64,000 bases of DNA from Ensifer sp. LC11 (GCF_001695835.1 NZ_MBSO01000012.1:434001-498000); one strand, 5' to 3'. Shown: positions 1 through 8,638, counted from the first letter of the stretch. Numbers and translations: made by a program. Notes: generated from the sequence alone by a model not told the origin.

Positions 1-1251
1 TTCGCAGACAACGAGCATATGGATGCCGCCATTGCTCCAGAGCCCGATTTCAAAGGCCATGCGGCAGAGCACCGAAGCGACCGAATTGACGACTTCCGAG
101 GGGATGCCGGCCAGCTGGAAGGTGGCGATCGGCCGGCCGTCGCCGGGAATGCGAAACACCCGGGCGATCGTGTCCTGGATGGTGTCGGTGATCGTGTTGG
201 AGGAGAACATGAAATGATAGCGCGGGTCGTTGATCGCCGAGACGATCTTGATCTTCAGCGAGCGCAGATGCGGCTTGTCATTGCGGCCCTCGAGCCTGCC
301 GATGCGCTCGTCGATCAGCGCCAGGAGGTCGGCGATGCGATAGGGAACCGGCGTATCGGCGGTGATCGAGCTTTTTTCCGTCTGGCGCCGGACGACGCCG
401 GCTTCGCCGCCGCCGCGAAAGGCCTTCTTCGCCTCGGGGATGATGTCGCGCAGCATGTCGAGCTCGTCCGGCGGGGCCGGGCGGCCACGGAAGATCACCT
501 CGGCGAATTCTTCCAACCGGAAGAACCAGAAGGGCAGATCCAGCGTGTCGGTGTCGATGACGACGGCAAGATCGGGAAAGGCGGCGGCGAACTCGTTGTG
601 CGGATCGAGGATCAGCACGCGCAGCTTCGGGTCGGCTGATATCGCCTTGTTGAGCAGCAGCGTGACCGCCGTCGACTTGCCGACGCCGGTCGTGCCGACG
701 ATCGCGAAGTGCTTGGCAAGCATCGAGGGAACGTGGATCGTCGCGTCGAGGCTCTCGTCCTGGGTAAGCTTGCCGATGATGCAACTGTCGTTGCGGCCGG
801 AATCGTAGATGCGGGCAAGGTCGGCGGCACGGATCCGATGGGCGATGGCGCCGAGATAGGGGTACTGGCTGATGCCGGCGGAAAATTCTTCACGCCCGTC
901 TGGCCCCTTGTGGACCTCGCCCATCAGCTCGACTTCGATGCGAAAGATGTTGTTGGCTTCCTCGCCCCATTCGCTGGAGGCGGTCTGCATGGAATAGACC
1001 AGCGCCACCACGCGGTTCCTGCCGACGGAAATGGAGATCAACCGGCCGACGGACCAGAGTTCGGTCAGCGAGGTTTCGCCGTTTTCGGCGATGGCGGCAA
1101 TGGTGGCGCGCGAGCCGTTGCAGGCAACCACCCGTCCGAGGAACCGGTTGCCGGGCTTCAAGCCGTCACGGCGATCCTGCTCTCCGGCGCGGATCGAGGA
1201 ATGAAGTTCATTGTTCAGCAACGCGCAAACCCCGGCAATACGGCCCTTCAT
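1..1251 (-). CDS. HerA-like DUF87 ATPase, C-terminus outside window
   Basis: A P-loop ATPase of the HerA/FtsK-like DUF87 family, probably a hexameric DNA translocase-type enzyme acting in the cytoplasm. About 417 codons are visible. The N-terminal ~150 residues match a HAS-barrel region. Walker A GTTGVGKST lies near residues 186-194, followed by the typical ILDPHNEF. The visible end, HMLVVCE, is the beginning of the Walker B strand (usually LVVCEEAH), so the rest lies beyond position 1. The ATG at 1251-1249 is the first start after an in-frame TAA at 1269-1267. No NurA nuclease partner is visible, so a repair or conjugation role is only a family-level inference. Confidence 0.85.
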   Translation of the reverse strand, partial: MKGRIAGVCALLNNELHSSIRAGEQDRRDGLKPGNRFLGRVVACNGSRATIAAIAENGETSLTELWSVGRLISISVGRNRVVALVYSMQTASSEWGEEANNIFRIEVELMGEVHKGPDGREEFSAGISQYPYLGAIAHRIRAADLARIYDSGRNDSCIIGKLTQDESLDATIHVPSMLAKHFAIVGTTGVGKSTAVTLLLNKAISADPKLRVLILDPHNEFAAAFPDLAVVIDTDTLDLPFWFFRLEEFAEVIFRGRPAPPDELDMLRDIIPEAKKAFRGGGEAGVVRRQTEKSSITADTPVPYRIADLLALIDERIGRLEGRNDKPHLRSLKIKIVSAINDPRYHFMFSSNTITDTIQDTIARVFRIPGDGRPIATFQLAGIPSEVVNSVASVLCRMAFEIGLWSNGGIHMLVVCE

Positions 1252-1359
1252 GTTAGCCGAGGGGATTTAACAAGTGGTTTCGCGCGCTTGCTGAGGTAGC
1301 AGCGTGGGGTGCTGGCAAGGTGCCTTGTGCATTCGCTGCCCGCCAGCCCTGGACGCTCG

Positions 1360-1881
1360 TCAGGGTGACGGCAGCCGTGCAGCCATCTTCTGAGCCATAC
1401 CCCCATACTGCCAGCGGATCATGAGATAGGAGACTGTGAGGCTGAACGCCAGCAAGCCAGCAAGCAGGAGCCAGAGACCCGGACCCAGGGATATGAACAG
1501 GGAAACAGCCTTTTGCCAGTAGGCGTAGTAGTAGAGTTGATACGCTGGGTCCGCGACAAGAAACGCCATTGCATAATACCAGGCAACGACCGCAATGAAC
1601 GGCAGGGTACCGATTATCACGTTCAAGCCGAAGGAGACGCGGGAAAGCTGTCTCTTCTCTTCGTCGGTCGGGATTCTGCGATGATTTTGCACGAACCGGA
1701 TGGCCGTGAAGGACGAAGGGAGCATAATCGACGCTGGCCAAAGGCCGTATTCAATCCCCTCGGGGAGTGGGCCCACGTAGATTTCGTAGGCGATCACCCC
1801 GGCCAAGATGGCCGCCAATTTAGCGACGGTGGTGAGGGCGCAGTAACGGTAATAGGGCGTCAGCGGCACAGTCGGGGTCAC
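1360..1881 (-). CDS. ABZJ_00895-type small membrane protein
   Basis: Integral membrane protein of about 173 residues with four hydrophobic segments and a short basic cytoplasmic loop (NHRRIPTDEEKRQ) after the second. The pattern resembles the ABZJ_00895 family, whose function is unknown. The reading frame stays open to a GTG at 1914, but a GTG at 1881 preceded by AGGAA six bases upstream looks a better start. It is transcribed in the same direction as the HerA-like gene, about 110 bases before that gene's start, and could be co-transcribed with it. Certain as a membrane ORF; the family call is moderate. Confidence 0.65.
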   Translation of the reverse strand: MTPTVPLTPYYRYCALTTVAKLAAILAGVIAYEIYVGPLPEGIEYGLWPASIMLPSSFTAIRFVQNHRRIPTDEEKRQLSRVSFGLNVIIGTLPFIAVVAWYYAMAFLVADPAYQLYYYAYWQKAVSLFISLGPGLWLLLAGLLAFSLTVSYLMIRWQYGGMAQKMAARLPSP

Positions 1882-1969
1882 GGGCGATTCCTGGTGCGGT
1901 GGTTGTGGCACCACTTCGCACGGCTAGCGCATAACTTGCAAGGCGGCGCATTCCGTGCGTTCGCTCACC

Positions 1970-2527
1970 TCAGTCAGTGGCGAAGGATACGCATTCGGCG
2001 GCCGCGGCAAAGATCTGAAAAAGCGCTCGCCCTTCCGGCCAGTCGTCAACCCTGCTCTTGCTGTTGATATGGCCGAGAGCTCCGGCCTCGACGAAGTCGC
2101 TGCCCCACTGCGCCGCCCGTTCCTGCGCGTACTCAACGCTGCCAAAGGGATCGTTGGAGCTTGCGACGATCAGCGAAGGAAAACGGAGGCGGCCATCCGG
2201 CACCTCGGCGAAGCCCTTGGCCTCTGGCGGAAATGCGCCGGACGCCGGATCCGGAACGGCGACGAGAAAGGCGCCGGCGACCGCGCGGGTGGACGCCTTC
2301 TGCCAGTGCGCGACGAGCAGGCAGGCAAGGCTGTGGGCGACCAGCAGCGGCGGCGCCTCGGCTTCGGCAACGGCGCGGTCGAGCGCTGCGATCCAGTCTT
2401 CCAGGTCCGGTCGATCCCAGTCGCTCGGCTTGAAGCGGCGGACGCGGGCTTCGCTGCGCTCCCAGTGGGTTTGCCAATGCGTTTCTCCGGATCCGCCGAT
2501 GCCGGGCAAAATGATGATATCGCTCAT
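1970..2527 (-). CDS. RBBP9/YdeN-family alpha/beta hydrolase
   Basis: Small serine hydrolase (185 residues) of the RBBP9/YdeN type. It opens with the family hallmark LPGIGGSGETHWQTHWE. The nucleophile is Ser66 in VAHSLA; the likely acid and base are Asp126 (SSNDPF) and His153 (GALGHINS), giving a complete catalytic triad. The substrate is unknown for most of this family. An upstream in-frame ATG adds 18 residues, but the start at 2527 has AGAGGAAGG just upstream and begins at the conserved first strand MSDIIILPG. It is divergent from the Lrp-type regulator at 2636, about 110 bases away. Confidence 0.85.
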   Translation of the reverse strand: MSDIIILPGIGGSGETHWQTHWERSEARVRRFKPSDWDRPDLEDWIAALDRAVAEAEAPPLLVAHSLACLLVAHWQKASTRAVAGAFLVAVPDPASGAFPPEAKGFAEVPDGRLRFPSLIVASSNDPFGSVEYAQERAAQWGSDFVEAGALGHINSKSRVDDWPEGRALFQIFAAAAECVSFATD

Positions 2528-2635
2528 TGCCTTCCTCTCATTCTCGTGCTCGGAGAGACTGACAGCTTCCACTCCAGGCATGAATGCGCAATCATCGGAA
2601 AGCGCAGCTCATTGCCGATGAATTAAAGGTGAGAC

Positions 2636-3112
2636 ATGTCATTTGCCCGTATCGGCCGGTCGTCCCTCGACCCGACCGACATCGCCATCATCGAGGTGCT
2701 GCAGGAGGACGGGCGCATCGCGATCTCGGAACTCGGTCGCCGCATCGGCCTGTCGCAGCCGGCGACCTCGGAGCGGGTCAAGCGGCTGGAGGAGCGTGGC
2801 ATCATCTCAGGCTATGGCGCCCGCATCGATGCGGCGCGCCTTGGCCTTGGCATGATGGCGGTGATCCGTCTGAAAACGACGCATGAGCATATCCGCGCCT
2901 GCCTCAAGCAGTTCGCCGAGATGCCGCAGGTGATCGAGGTGCTAAGGCTGACGGGCGAGGATTGCTTCCTCCTCAAGGTGCTGGTGCCGACACCGGGCGA
3001 ACTGGAGACCATCGTCGACACGATTGCCCGTTTTGGCGCGGTCACAACCTCGCTCGTGCTCAGCGCCGAGGCGCCAAAGCCGATCGGGCGGGCGCTGATC
3101 CAGCGGATTTAG
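2636..3112 (+). CDS. Lrp/AsnC-family transcriptional regulator
   Basis: A 158-residue Lrp/AsnC protein. An N-terminal winged helix-turn-helix (about residues 15-65: LDPTDIAIIEVLQEDGRIAI, then RIGLSQPATSERVKRLEERG) is followed by the RAM ligand-binding fold (residues 75-150). The family binds DNA as dimers or octamers and senses amino acids or similar small molecules. The start is preceded by GGTGAGAC, a modest ribosome-binding site. The divergent neighbour is the YdeN-like hydrolase, a plausible but unproven target. Confidence 0.9.
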   Translation: MSFARIGRSSLDPTDIAIIEVLQEDGRIAISELGRRIGLSQPATSERVKRLEERGIISGYGARIDAARLGLGMMAVIRLKTTHEHIRACLKQFAEMPQVIEVLRLTGEDCFLLKVLVPTPGELETIVDTIARFGAVTTSLVLSAEAPKPIGRALIQRI

Positions 3113-3275
3113 GGCCCCAGCGCCGGGACTGGGACACTTTTCGACTTGATTAAAGTCAATGCAGATTTGCGCGCGACGCGGGATAATTCATAGCTTGGCC
3201 AAGCGCCCGTCGTCGAGCCCCTGGTGCTGCGAGACGTGTTCCTGGCTGCACGTGCTCAACGGGCGGGGGGAAACC

Positions 3276-4376
3276 ATGAGCAATGCAATTGCCACTATCG
3301 CCCGGACGCCCATTCTGTGGCTGCTCGTCTTTGTGCCCGTCGCGATCGCTGGTGAGCACATCTGGCCGCAGGCGCACACCTTGCTTTTCCTGCTTTCGGT
3401 GGCGGCGATCGTGCCGCTGGCCGCACTGCTCAGCCAGGCGACGGAGGCGGTTGCGGCACGCACCGGCGATACGGTCGGGGCGCTTCTCAATGCCACGCTT
3501 GGCAACCTGACGGAGCTTGTCATCGCGCTGATGGCGCTCGCCGCCGGCCAGTACCTGCTGGTCAAGGCCTCGCTCGCCGGCGCCATCGTCACCAATACGC
3601 TCTTCATGCTCGGAGGCTCGTTCCTCTTCGGCGGCCTGCGCTATCATCTCCAGGAGTTCAACCGGGTGAATGCGCGCTTCCAGGCGAGCCTTTTGTTCAT
3701 GGCGACGATCGCGGTGCTCGTGCCATCGCTCATTGGCGCGGCCGACGGCCAGCCGCAGACGCCTTTTACCCAGCAATTGAGCGCCGGCCTGTCCGTTGTC
3801 CTCATCATCGCCTACGGGCTCTGGATGCTGTTTTCGCTCCGCACCCATCGCGAACTCTTCGTCTCCGCCGGTTCGGAGCATGGCGGAGAGGAGGCGCATT
3901 GGCCGCTTTCGACCGGCATCGGCGTGCTTCTGGTGGTGACGGTTCTGGTGGCGCTCGTCAGCGAAGTCTTCGTCGGCTCGGTCCAGGTGGCGGCCGAAGA
4001 GCTTGGCATGACGCCGGCCTTCGTCGGCTTCGTCGTCGTCGCGCTCGTGGGTGCTGCGGCCGAGATGGCAACGGCCTTTTCCGCCGCGCGCAAGGACCGG
4101 CTGGACCTGAGCGTCGGCATCGCGCTCGGCAGTGCCGTGCAGATCGCGCTCTTCGTTGCGCCGCTGCTGGTGCTCTTGAGCTATGTGCTTGGGCCGCAGC
4201 CGATGGACCTGCAGTTCTGGCCCGGCGCCATCGTCATGATGCTGGTCGCGACCATGGCCGCGACGCTGCTTTCCAACAGTGGCCGTTCCGCCTGGTACAT
4301 GGGCGTGCTGGCGCTGACGGTCTACATGATCTTCGCCATGACGCTGTTTCTGCTGCCGCCGCAGGTGCAGCCCTGA
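3276..4376 (+). CDS. cax: Calcium/proton antiporter (CaCA family, Cax/ChaA-like)
   Basis: A 366-residue polytopic inner-membrane cation/H+ exchanger with eleven or so hydrophobic segments in two homologous halves. The first acidic repeat motif is LLNATLGNLTELVIAL near residues 70-85. The matching motif in the second half is VGAAAEMATAFSAARKDRLD with a following GIALGSAVQIALFVAP. These are the alpha-repeats that bind Ca2+ in the Cax family. An acidic central loop separates the halves. The frame opens upstream at 3159, but the ATG at 3276 follows a G-rich stretch and starts at the usual family N-terminus. Probably exports calcium using the proton gradient. Confidence 0.9.
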   Translation: MSNAIATIARTPILWLLVFVPVAIAGEHIWPQAHTLLFLLSVAAIVPLAALLSQATEAVAARTGDTVGALLNATLGNLTELVIALMALAAGQYLLVKASLAGAIVTNTLFMLGGSFLFGGLRYHLQEFNRVNARFQASLLFMATIAVLVPSLIGAADGQPQTPFTQQLSAGLSVVLIIAYGLWMLFSLRTHRELFVSAGSEHGGEEAHWPLSTGIGVLLVVTVLVALVSEVFVGSVQVAAEELGMTPAFVGFVVVALVGAAAEMATAFSAARKDRLDLSVGIALGSAVQIALFVAPLLVLLSYVLGPQPMDLQFWPGAIVMMLVATMAATLLSNSGRSAWYMGVLALTVYMIFAMTLFLLPPQVQP

Positions 4377-4515
4377 GGCAAGCCGGTAAGGAGCGAACTG
4401 CGGATCGTCGGGAACGCGTAAAGCGGGCAAGGAATAAGGGGGGCGAGGAATAGGGGGACGCCTGCGTGCGCTCTGGATCGCAGGTCAGCACCCAGGCAGC
4501 CTTGGGCGCGCGGGT

Positions 4516-4614
4516 CTATTTCGGGGCGTTCATATCGAACACGACCCAGCGGAAGAACAGGTAGATCGCGCCGAAACTGAGGAGGAGGGGTGTGAGCACG
4601 GAAAGGTCAAGCAT
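4516..4614 (-). CDS. Possible 32-residue single-span membrane protein
   Basis: A short open frame encoding a 32-residue peptide that begins MLDLSVLTPLLLSFGAIY, is almost entirely one hydrophobic helix, and ends with the charged tail FDMNAPK. Upstream AAGGGC could serve as a ribosome-binding site. The composition resembles bacterial small transmembrane proteins. It lies in the 475-base gap between the cation antiporter and the SoxR-type promoter. Nothing proves expression, so this is a tentative call. Confidence 0.4.
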   Translation of the reverse strand: MLDLSVLTPLLLSFGAIYLFFRWVVFDMNAPK

Positions 4615-4733
4615 ATCATTGCCCTTGTTCTTGGAGCTGCTTCATGCAGCCGCGCTAATCTTCCACGGCAAGCGTTAATGCGAGGTGCACGAGAGGGTGT
4701 CGATCTCTAAAATCCTTGTGGCTTCGATGTGTC

Positions 4734-4763
4734 TTGACCTCAACTTTACTTGAGGTCCTACAA
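4734..4763 (+). promoter_or_regulatory. SoxR-type promoter with MerR-family operator
   Basis: A TTGACC -35 box overlaps the palindrome CCTCAA-CTTTAC-TTGAGG (4738-4755). A -10-like CTACAA or TACAAG follows after an 18-19 base spacer. An overlong spacer filled by an inverted repeat is the hallmark of MerR-family promoters. The arms match the known SoxR box, which reads ACCTCAA...TTGAGG in E. coli soxS. The downstream gene starts at 4853, so this would drive it. No soxR gene is in the window. Confidence 0.75.
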
Positions 4764-4852
4764 GCTTCTCCATGACGGCTCATCCGCATGTCCTTTCCGG
4801 TCCGAATCCGGCCCGGAGAGCCACGCGACATGACAAGCACCATGGAGGACGC

Positions 4853-5221
4853 ATGACCGAGCAATTGCTTTTCCGAAACCTGATGCGCATCACACCCGGC
4901 CATCTCGACGAATTCCGCGAGGCGGTAAAAAGCGCGATCAACTTCGTCGAAAGCCACGCGCCGCAGCTGATGGTGCAGACCTTCATCGACGAGAAGGCGA
5001 TGCAGGCGGTGAGCATTCAGCTTTACCGCAACTCCGAGGACGTGCTCAGCCACTGGCAGATGTCGGATGCGCACATCAACAACGTCTCCGCCCACTGTGC
5101 GGTGGAGCGGCTCGAGGTCTATGGCGCTCCGAACGAGGAAGTGGCGAAGGGGCTTGCGCCTTTCATCGGCGACGGTCGCGGCTTCATCATGCCGCCGCTC
5201 ACCGGTTTTTCGCGGTTCTAG
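4853..5221 (+). CDS. Small antibiotic-biosynthesis-monooxygenase-like (ABM) protein
   Basis: A 122-residue soluble protein with the ferredoxin-like dimeric alpha-beta barrel pattern of ABM/quinol monooxygenases: strand (LLFRNLMRI), helix (HLDEFREAVKSAINFV), strand (PQLMVQTFID), then QAVSIQLYRNSEDVLSHWQM and a final VERLEVYGAP. The start has GGAGGACGC immediately before the ATG; an upstream in-frame ATG at 4772 lacks a comparable site. It sits alone behind a SoxR-type promoter, suggesting induction by redox-cycling compounds. The family assignment is by fold pattern, so the exact chemistry is uncertain. Confidence 0.7.
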   Translation: MTEQLLFRNLMRITPGHLDEFREAVKSAINFVESHAPQLMVQTFIDEKAMQAVSIQLYRNSEDVLSHWQMSDAHINNVSAHCAVERLEVYGAPNEEVAKGLAPFIGDGRGFIMPPLTGFSRF

Positions 5222-5274
5222 CGAAGAACGAACGAGGTGCCGGATCTTTCCGGCGCGTCGGAAATCGAGCTATT

Positions 5275-5377
5275 GCATGTTGCCTTAAATCCTCGCCGGT
5301 TTAAGGACAAAAACATGCAGTAATTCAAGGTGCTACAGGCGACCTTTGCGCGTTCGATAGGGCGCGCGGCGCTGTGG
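5275..5377 (+). repeat. Dispersed palindromic intergenic element, family A copy 1
   Basis: About 100 bases folding into two predicted hairpins. The first has nested stems GCATGTT (5275-5281)/AACATGC (5312-5318) and CCTTAAA (5283-5289)/TTTAAGG (5300-5306). The second half carries the conserved words AATTCAAGGTGCTACAG and CTTTGCGCG...GCGCGCGGCGCTG. Copies recur at 17341, 26571 and 45597 in this window. It ends two bases before the stop of the LysR gene that reads toward it. Confidence 0.75.
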
Positions 5378-5378
5378 G

Positions 5379-6257
5379 TTATATCCGGCCCAGATGCTCC
5401 TGCAGAAATTCGATGAAGCGCTGGGTCTTGGCCGGCAGCAGCCGGGTTTCGGTGATGGCGTGGACCGAGACGGACGATCCTTGCCACTCGGGCAGCACGC
5501 GTCTTAACCGGCCCTCGGTAAGGTCGTCGGCAACGATACGCTCGGCAAGCAGGGCAATGCCCTGACCGTTCACCGCCAGCGCGCGCATCATTCCGACGTT
5601 ATTGAGTGTGAAGCGACCGCCGACGGAGACCTCGACCGTTTCGCGACCGTCGTCCAGCGTCCAGCTGTTTACCCTTGGCATGCAGATGCAGTGGTGTTGT
5701 GTCAGGGCCGCCGGCGCTCCCGGTTCACCGGATATCTCCAGATAGCTCGGCGAGGCATAGAGATAGCGCGGATGGCGGCCCAGCAGCCGCGCGATCAGGC
5801 GGGAGTCCTTCAGCTCGCCCATGCGGATCACGACGTCGATAGGCTCTGCCACGAGGTCGACGCGTCGCGACGTCAGGTCGAACTCGAAGGTGATGCCTGG
5901 ATAGAGCCGGGCGAATTCGGCGATCAGCGGCGTCAGGTAGACGGTGGCGAAATCGACCGGCATCGACACGCGCAAGAGGCCGCTCGGCTGCTCCAGCATG
6001 GCGCCAAGCTGCTCGTGCGCCAGGCGCGCCTCGTCGACGATGCGTTTGCTGCGCTCAAAGTAAATTTGGCCGGCCTCGGTGAGTTCGATCTTGCGTGTCG
6101 TGCGGTTGAGGAGCCTCAATCCGATCGCCTTCTCCAGCTCGCTGATCCGCCGCGACAGGGTGGAGTTGGGCATGCCGACGACCTCGGCGGCCTTTCGAAA
6201 GCTTTTCACCTTCGCCACTTCGACGAAAAGCGCCATGTCGTTCAGATGGGTCATCAT
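5379..6257 (-). CDS. LysR-family transcriptional regulator
   Basis: A 292-residue LysR-type regulator. The winged HTH occupies residues 3-62 (MALFVEVAKVKSFRKAAEVV...NSTLSRRISELEKAIG), and the substrate-binding domain runs from about 90 to 290 (GLLRVSMPVDFATVYLTPLI). It belongs to the subgroup starting MNDMALFVEVA. It is divergent from the ene-reductase at 6362. The 104-base intergenic region holds an inverted repeat TCCAT-CA-ATGGA (6263-6274) close to its own start, a plausible autoregulatory site. Two adjacent ATG codons begin the frame; either may be used. Confidence 0.9.
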   Translation of the reverse strand: MMTHLNDMALFVEVAKVKSFRKAAEVVGMPNSTLSRRISELEKAIGLRLLNRTTRKIELTEAGQIYFERSKRIVDEARLAHEQLGAMLEQPSGLLRVSMPVDFATVYLTPLIAEFARLYPGITFEFDLTSRRVDLVAEPIDVVIRMGELKDSRLIARLLGRHPRYLYASPSYLEISGEPGAPAALTQHHCICMPRVNSWTLDDGRETVEVSVGGRFTLNNVGMMRALAVNGQGIALLAERIVADDLTEGRLRRVLPEWQGSSVSVHAITETRLLPAKTQRFIEFLQEHLGRI

Positions 6258-6361
6258 ATTGCTCCATCAATGGAACAGTAATTTCAGTTTATCCGTATTT
6301 ATCTCAATGGTGGAATGATGGACAAGGGGTCCCGACAAAGGAAGTCTCAAAGGAGAGCCTG

Positions 6362-7429
6362 ATGAGCCTGCTATTCACCCCCGTCCGCATCGGCCGCTAC
6401 ACACTCGCCAACCGTCTCGTCATGGCGCCGATGACGCGCAGCCGCGCCGAATTTGACGGCACGCCCGGGGCGCATGCTGCCGAATACTATGCCCAGCGCG
6501 CCAGCGTCGGCCTGATCGTAACCGAAGGCACTCAGCCTTCGGACGATGGTCAGGGCTATATGACCACGCCGGGCATCTACACCGACGCGCATGTCGCCGG
6601 CTGGCAGAAGATCACTTCGGCCGTGCACGACAGAGGCGGTCGTATCTTCATCCAGCTCATGCACGCCGGGCGCATGTCGCATCCGGACAACACGCCGCAT
6701 CACCGGCAGGGCGTCGCGCCCTCGGCGATCGCGCCGGGCAGCCCGATGTTCACGGCGAAGGGCATGCAGGATATTCCGACGCCGCATGCGCTGACGACCG
6801 AGGAGGTCCGCCGGACCGTCGCCGACTTCCGCCACGCGGCCCGCCGCGCGGTCGAGGCCGGTGCCGATGGCGTCGAGATCCACGGCGCAAACGCCTATCT
6901 GGTCCATCAGTTCCTTGCCCCGAGCGCCAACAACCGAAGTGATGAATACGGTGGCTCGATCGAGAACCGCGCGCGCTTCGCGATCGAGGTGGCCACAGCG
7001 ATCGCCGAGGAGATCGGCGCGGACCGGACGGCGATGCGCCTGTCCCCGGGCCTTTCGATGTGGGGCATCGACGAGGGCGCGGAAGGACCGGATCTCTATC
7101 GCCACCTGGTTGCCGAGCTCAACAAGTTGGGGCTCGCCTATCTGCATATCATGCAACAGGGCGACGAGCCGCTTCTCGCCTCGATCCGCCAACTCTGGAG
7201 ACAGCCGCTGATCCTGAACAGGCCCGGCCGTCCGCGCATCGAGATTGGTTCTGACCTGGCATCGGGGCTCGCTGATCTGGAAGCCTACGGCCAGATGCTG
7301 CTTGCCAATCCGGATTTCGTCCATCGGCTGAAGGCCGATGCGCCGATGAACGAGGCGGACCGCATGACCTATTTCGGCGGCACGGAGAAGGGTTACATCG
7401 ACTACCCGGCACTGGCCGCGTCCGCCTGA
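6362..7429 (+). CDS. Old yellow enzyme family ene-reductase (NemA-like)
   Basis: A 355-residue FMN-dependent alkene reductase of the old yellow enzyme family, probably reducing activated C=C bonds of electrophiles with NAD(P)H. The TIM barrel runs the full length. Visible hallmarks are the N-terminal RLVMAPMTRSRA, the FMN/substrate pair in GVEIHGANAYLVHQFL (His and Asn of HGAN), and the NNRSDEYGGSIENRARF segment. The start has AAAGGAG eight bases upstream. It is divergent from the LysR gene at 5379, the likely regulator. Family examples include N-ethylmaleimide and 12-oxophytodienoate reductases; the true substrate is unknown. Confidence 0.9.
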   Translation: MSLLFTPVRIGRYTLANRLVMAPMTRSRAEFDGTPGAHAAEYYAQRASVGLIVTEGTQPSDDGQGYMTTPGIYTDAHVAGWQKITSAVHDRGGRIFIQLMHAGRMSHPDNTPHHRQGVAPSAIAPGSPMFTAKGMQDIPTPHALTTEEVRRTVADFRHAARRAVEAGADGVEIHGANAYLVHQFLAPSANNRSDEYGGSIENRARFAIEVATAIAEEIGADRTAMRLSPGLSMWGIDEGAEGPDLYRHLVAELNKLGLAYLHIMQQGDEPLLASIRQLWRQPLILNRPGRPRIEIGSDLASGLADLEAYGQMLLANPDFVHRLKADAPMNEADRMTYFGGTEKGYIDYPALAASA

Positions 7430-7438
7430 GAGCTGCCT

Positions 7439-8638
7439 TCAGCCCTTGAAACGTGCCGCCTCTTCAGACCCTCGCGTCGCATCGCCGGCGCTATAGGAGT
7501 GCGCGCCGGCGCCGGCGAGCTTGCCGCCGGCGACGATCAGATAGTCCTCGCGGATCGGCCTGCCTTCGAACCAGCATTCCAGAATCTCCCGCGTGCCGGC
7601 GGCATAACGGGCCTGGGCCGACAGCGACGATCCCGAAATATGCGGCGTCATGCCGTGATGCGGCATCGAACGCCAGGGGTGGTCCTTGGGCGGCGGCTGC
7701 GGGAACCACACGTCGCCGGCATAGCCGGCGATCTGGCCGCTATCGAGCGCGCGGGCTACCGCGTCGCGGTTGCAGATCTTGCCGCGCGCCGTGTTCACCA
7801 GATAGGCGCCGCGCTTCATCCTGGCGATCATCGCCTCGTCGAAGAGGTTCTCCGTCTCCGGGTGGAGCGGCGCGTTGATGGTGACGACATCGCAAACGGG
7901 CACCATATCTGTCGCCGTCTCGTGGAAGGTGACGCCGAGTTCCTTCTCGACGGCGTCGGGGAGCCGATGGCGGTCGGTATAATGCAGCTTGACGTCGAAC
8001 GGCTTCAGCCGGCGAAGCACGGCGCTGCCGATCCGCCCGGCACCGACCGTACCGATTTCCATCCCCTCGATGTCATAGGAGCGCGCGACGCAGTCGGCGA
8101 TGTTCCAGCCGCCTTTGACGACCCATTGGTAGGAGGGGATATAGTTGCGCGCCAGGCTGAGGATCATCATGACCACGTGTTCGGAGACGCTGATCGAGTT
8201 GCAGTAGGTCACTTCGGCCACGGTGATGCCGCGATCGATCGCGGCCTGGAGATCGACGTGATCCGAGCCGATGCCGGCGGTGATTGCGAGTTTCAGCTTG
8301 CTCGCCTTGGCGATCCTGTCGGCCGTCAGGTAGGCCGGCCAGAAGGGTTGCGAGATCACGATTTCGGCGTCGACGAGCTCGCGTTCGAAGACGCTGTCGG
8401 GACCGTCCTTGTCGGAGGTGACGACCAGGCTGTGTCCCAGGCGTTCGAGAAACGGCCTCAGGCCCAGTTCACCGGAGACGCTGCCCAGCAGCGTTCCCGG
8501 CTGAAAATCGATGGCCTTGGGCGTGGGAAGCGCCTGGCCGCCGGGGTAGCGCTCGAGTTTCGGCAGCCCGTCCCGCGCGTAACTTGTGGGATATCCGTCG
8601 ACCGGATCGTCGTAGAGGACGCAAACGACCTTTGCCAT
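7439..8638 (-). CDS. fdh: NAD-dependent formate dehydrogenase
   Basis: A 399-residue cytosolic, metal-free formate dehydrogenase (formate + NAD+ to CO2 + NADH) of the D-2-hydroxyacid dehydrogenase superfamily. It is very close to the well-studied Pseudomonas sp. 101 enzyme along its whole length. Visible are the formate-site PFWPAYLT, TAGIGSDHVDLQ and TYCNSISVSEHVV, the nucleotide-binding GTVGAGRIG, the catalytic arginine region NTARGK, and the catalytic histidine in GMTPHISG. The ATG at 8638 starts at MAKVVCVLYDDP and has GGGAG six bases upstream; an ATG two codons earlier is also possible. It stands alone, convergent with the ene-reductase (9-base gap). Confidence 0.93.
   Translation of the reverse strand: MAKVVCVLYDDPVDGYPTSYARDGLPKLERYPGGQALPTPKAIDFQPGTLLGSVSGELGLRPFLERLGHSLVVTSDKDGPDSVFERELVDAEIVISQPFWPAYLTADRIAKASKLKLAITAGIGSDHVDLQAAIDRGITVAEVTYCNSISVSEHVVMMILSLARNYIPSYQWVVKGGWNIADCVARSYDIEGMEIGTVGAGRIGSAVLRRLKPFDVKLHYTDRHRLPDAVEKELGVTFHETATDMVPVCDVVTINAPLHPETENLFDEAMIARMKRGAYLVNTARGKICNRDAVARALDSGQIAGYAGDVWFPQPPPKDHPWRSMPHHGMTPHISGSSLSAQARYAAGTREILECWFEGRPIREDYLIVAGGKLAGAGAHSYSAGDATRGSEEAARFKG

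Noticed and set aside
1-1251. Considered as part of a HerA-NurA or anti-phage module
   Set aside because: No nuclease or other defence gene is visible on the downstream side, and the upstream side lies outside the window.
3156-4430. A 424-codon minus-strand open frame opposite the cation antiporter
   Set aside because: It is antisense to a clear membrane transporter gene and its product is low-complexity His/Arg/Asp-rich, typical of a GC-rich shadow frame.
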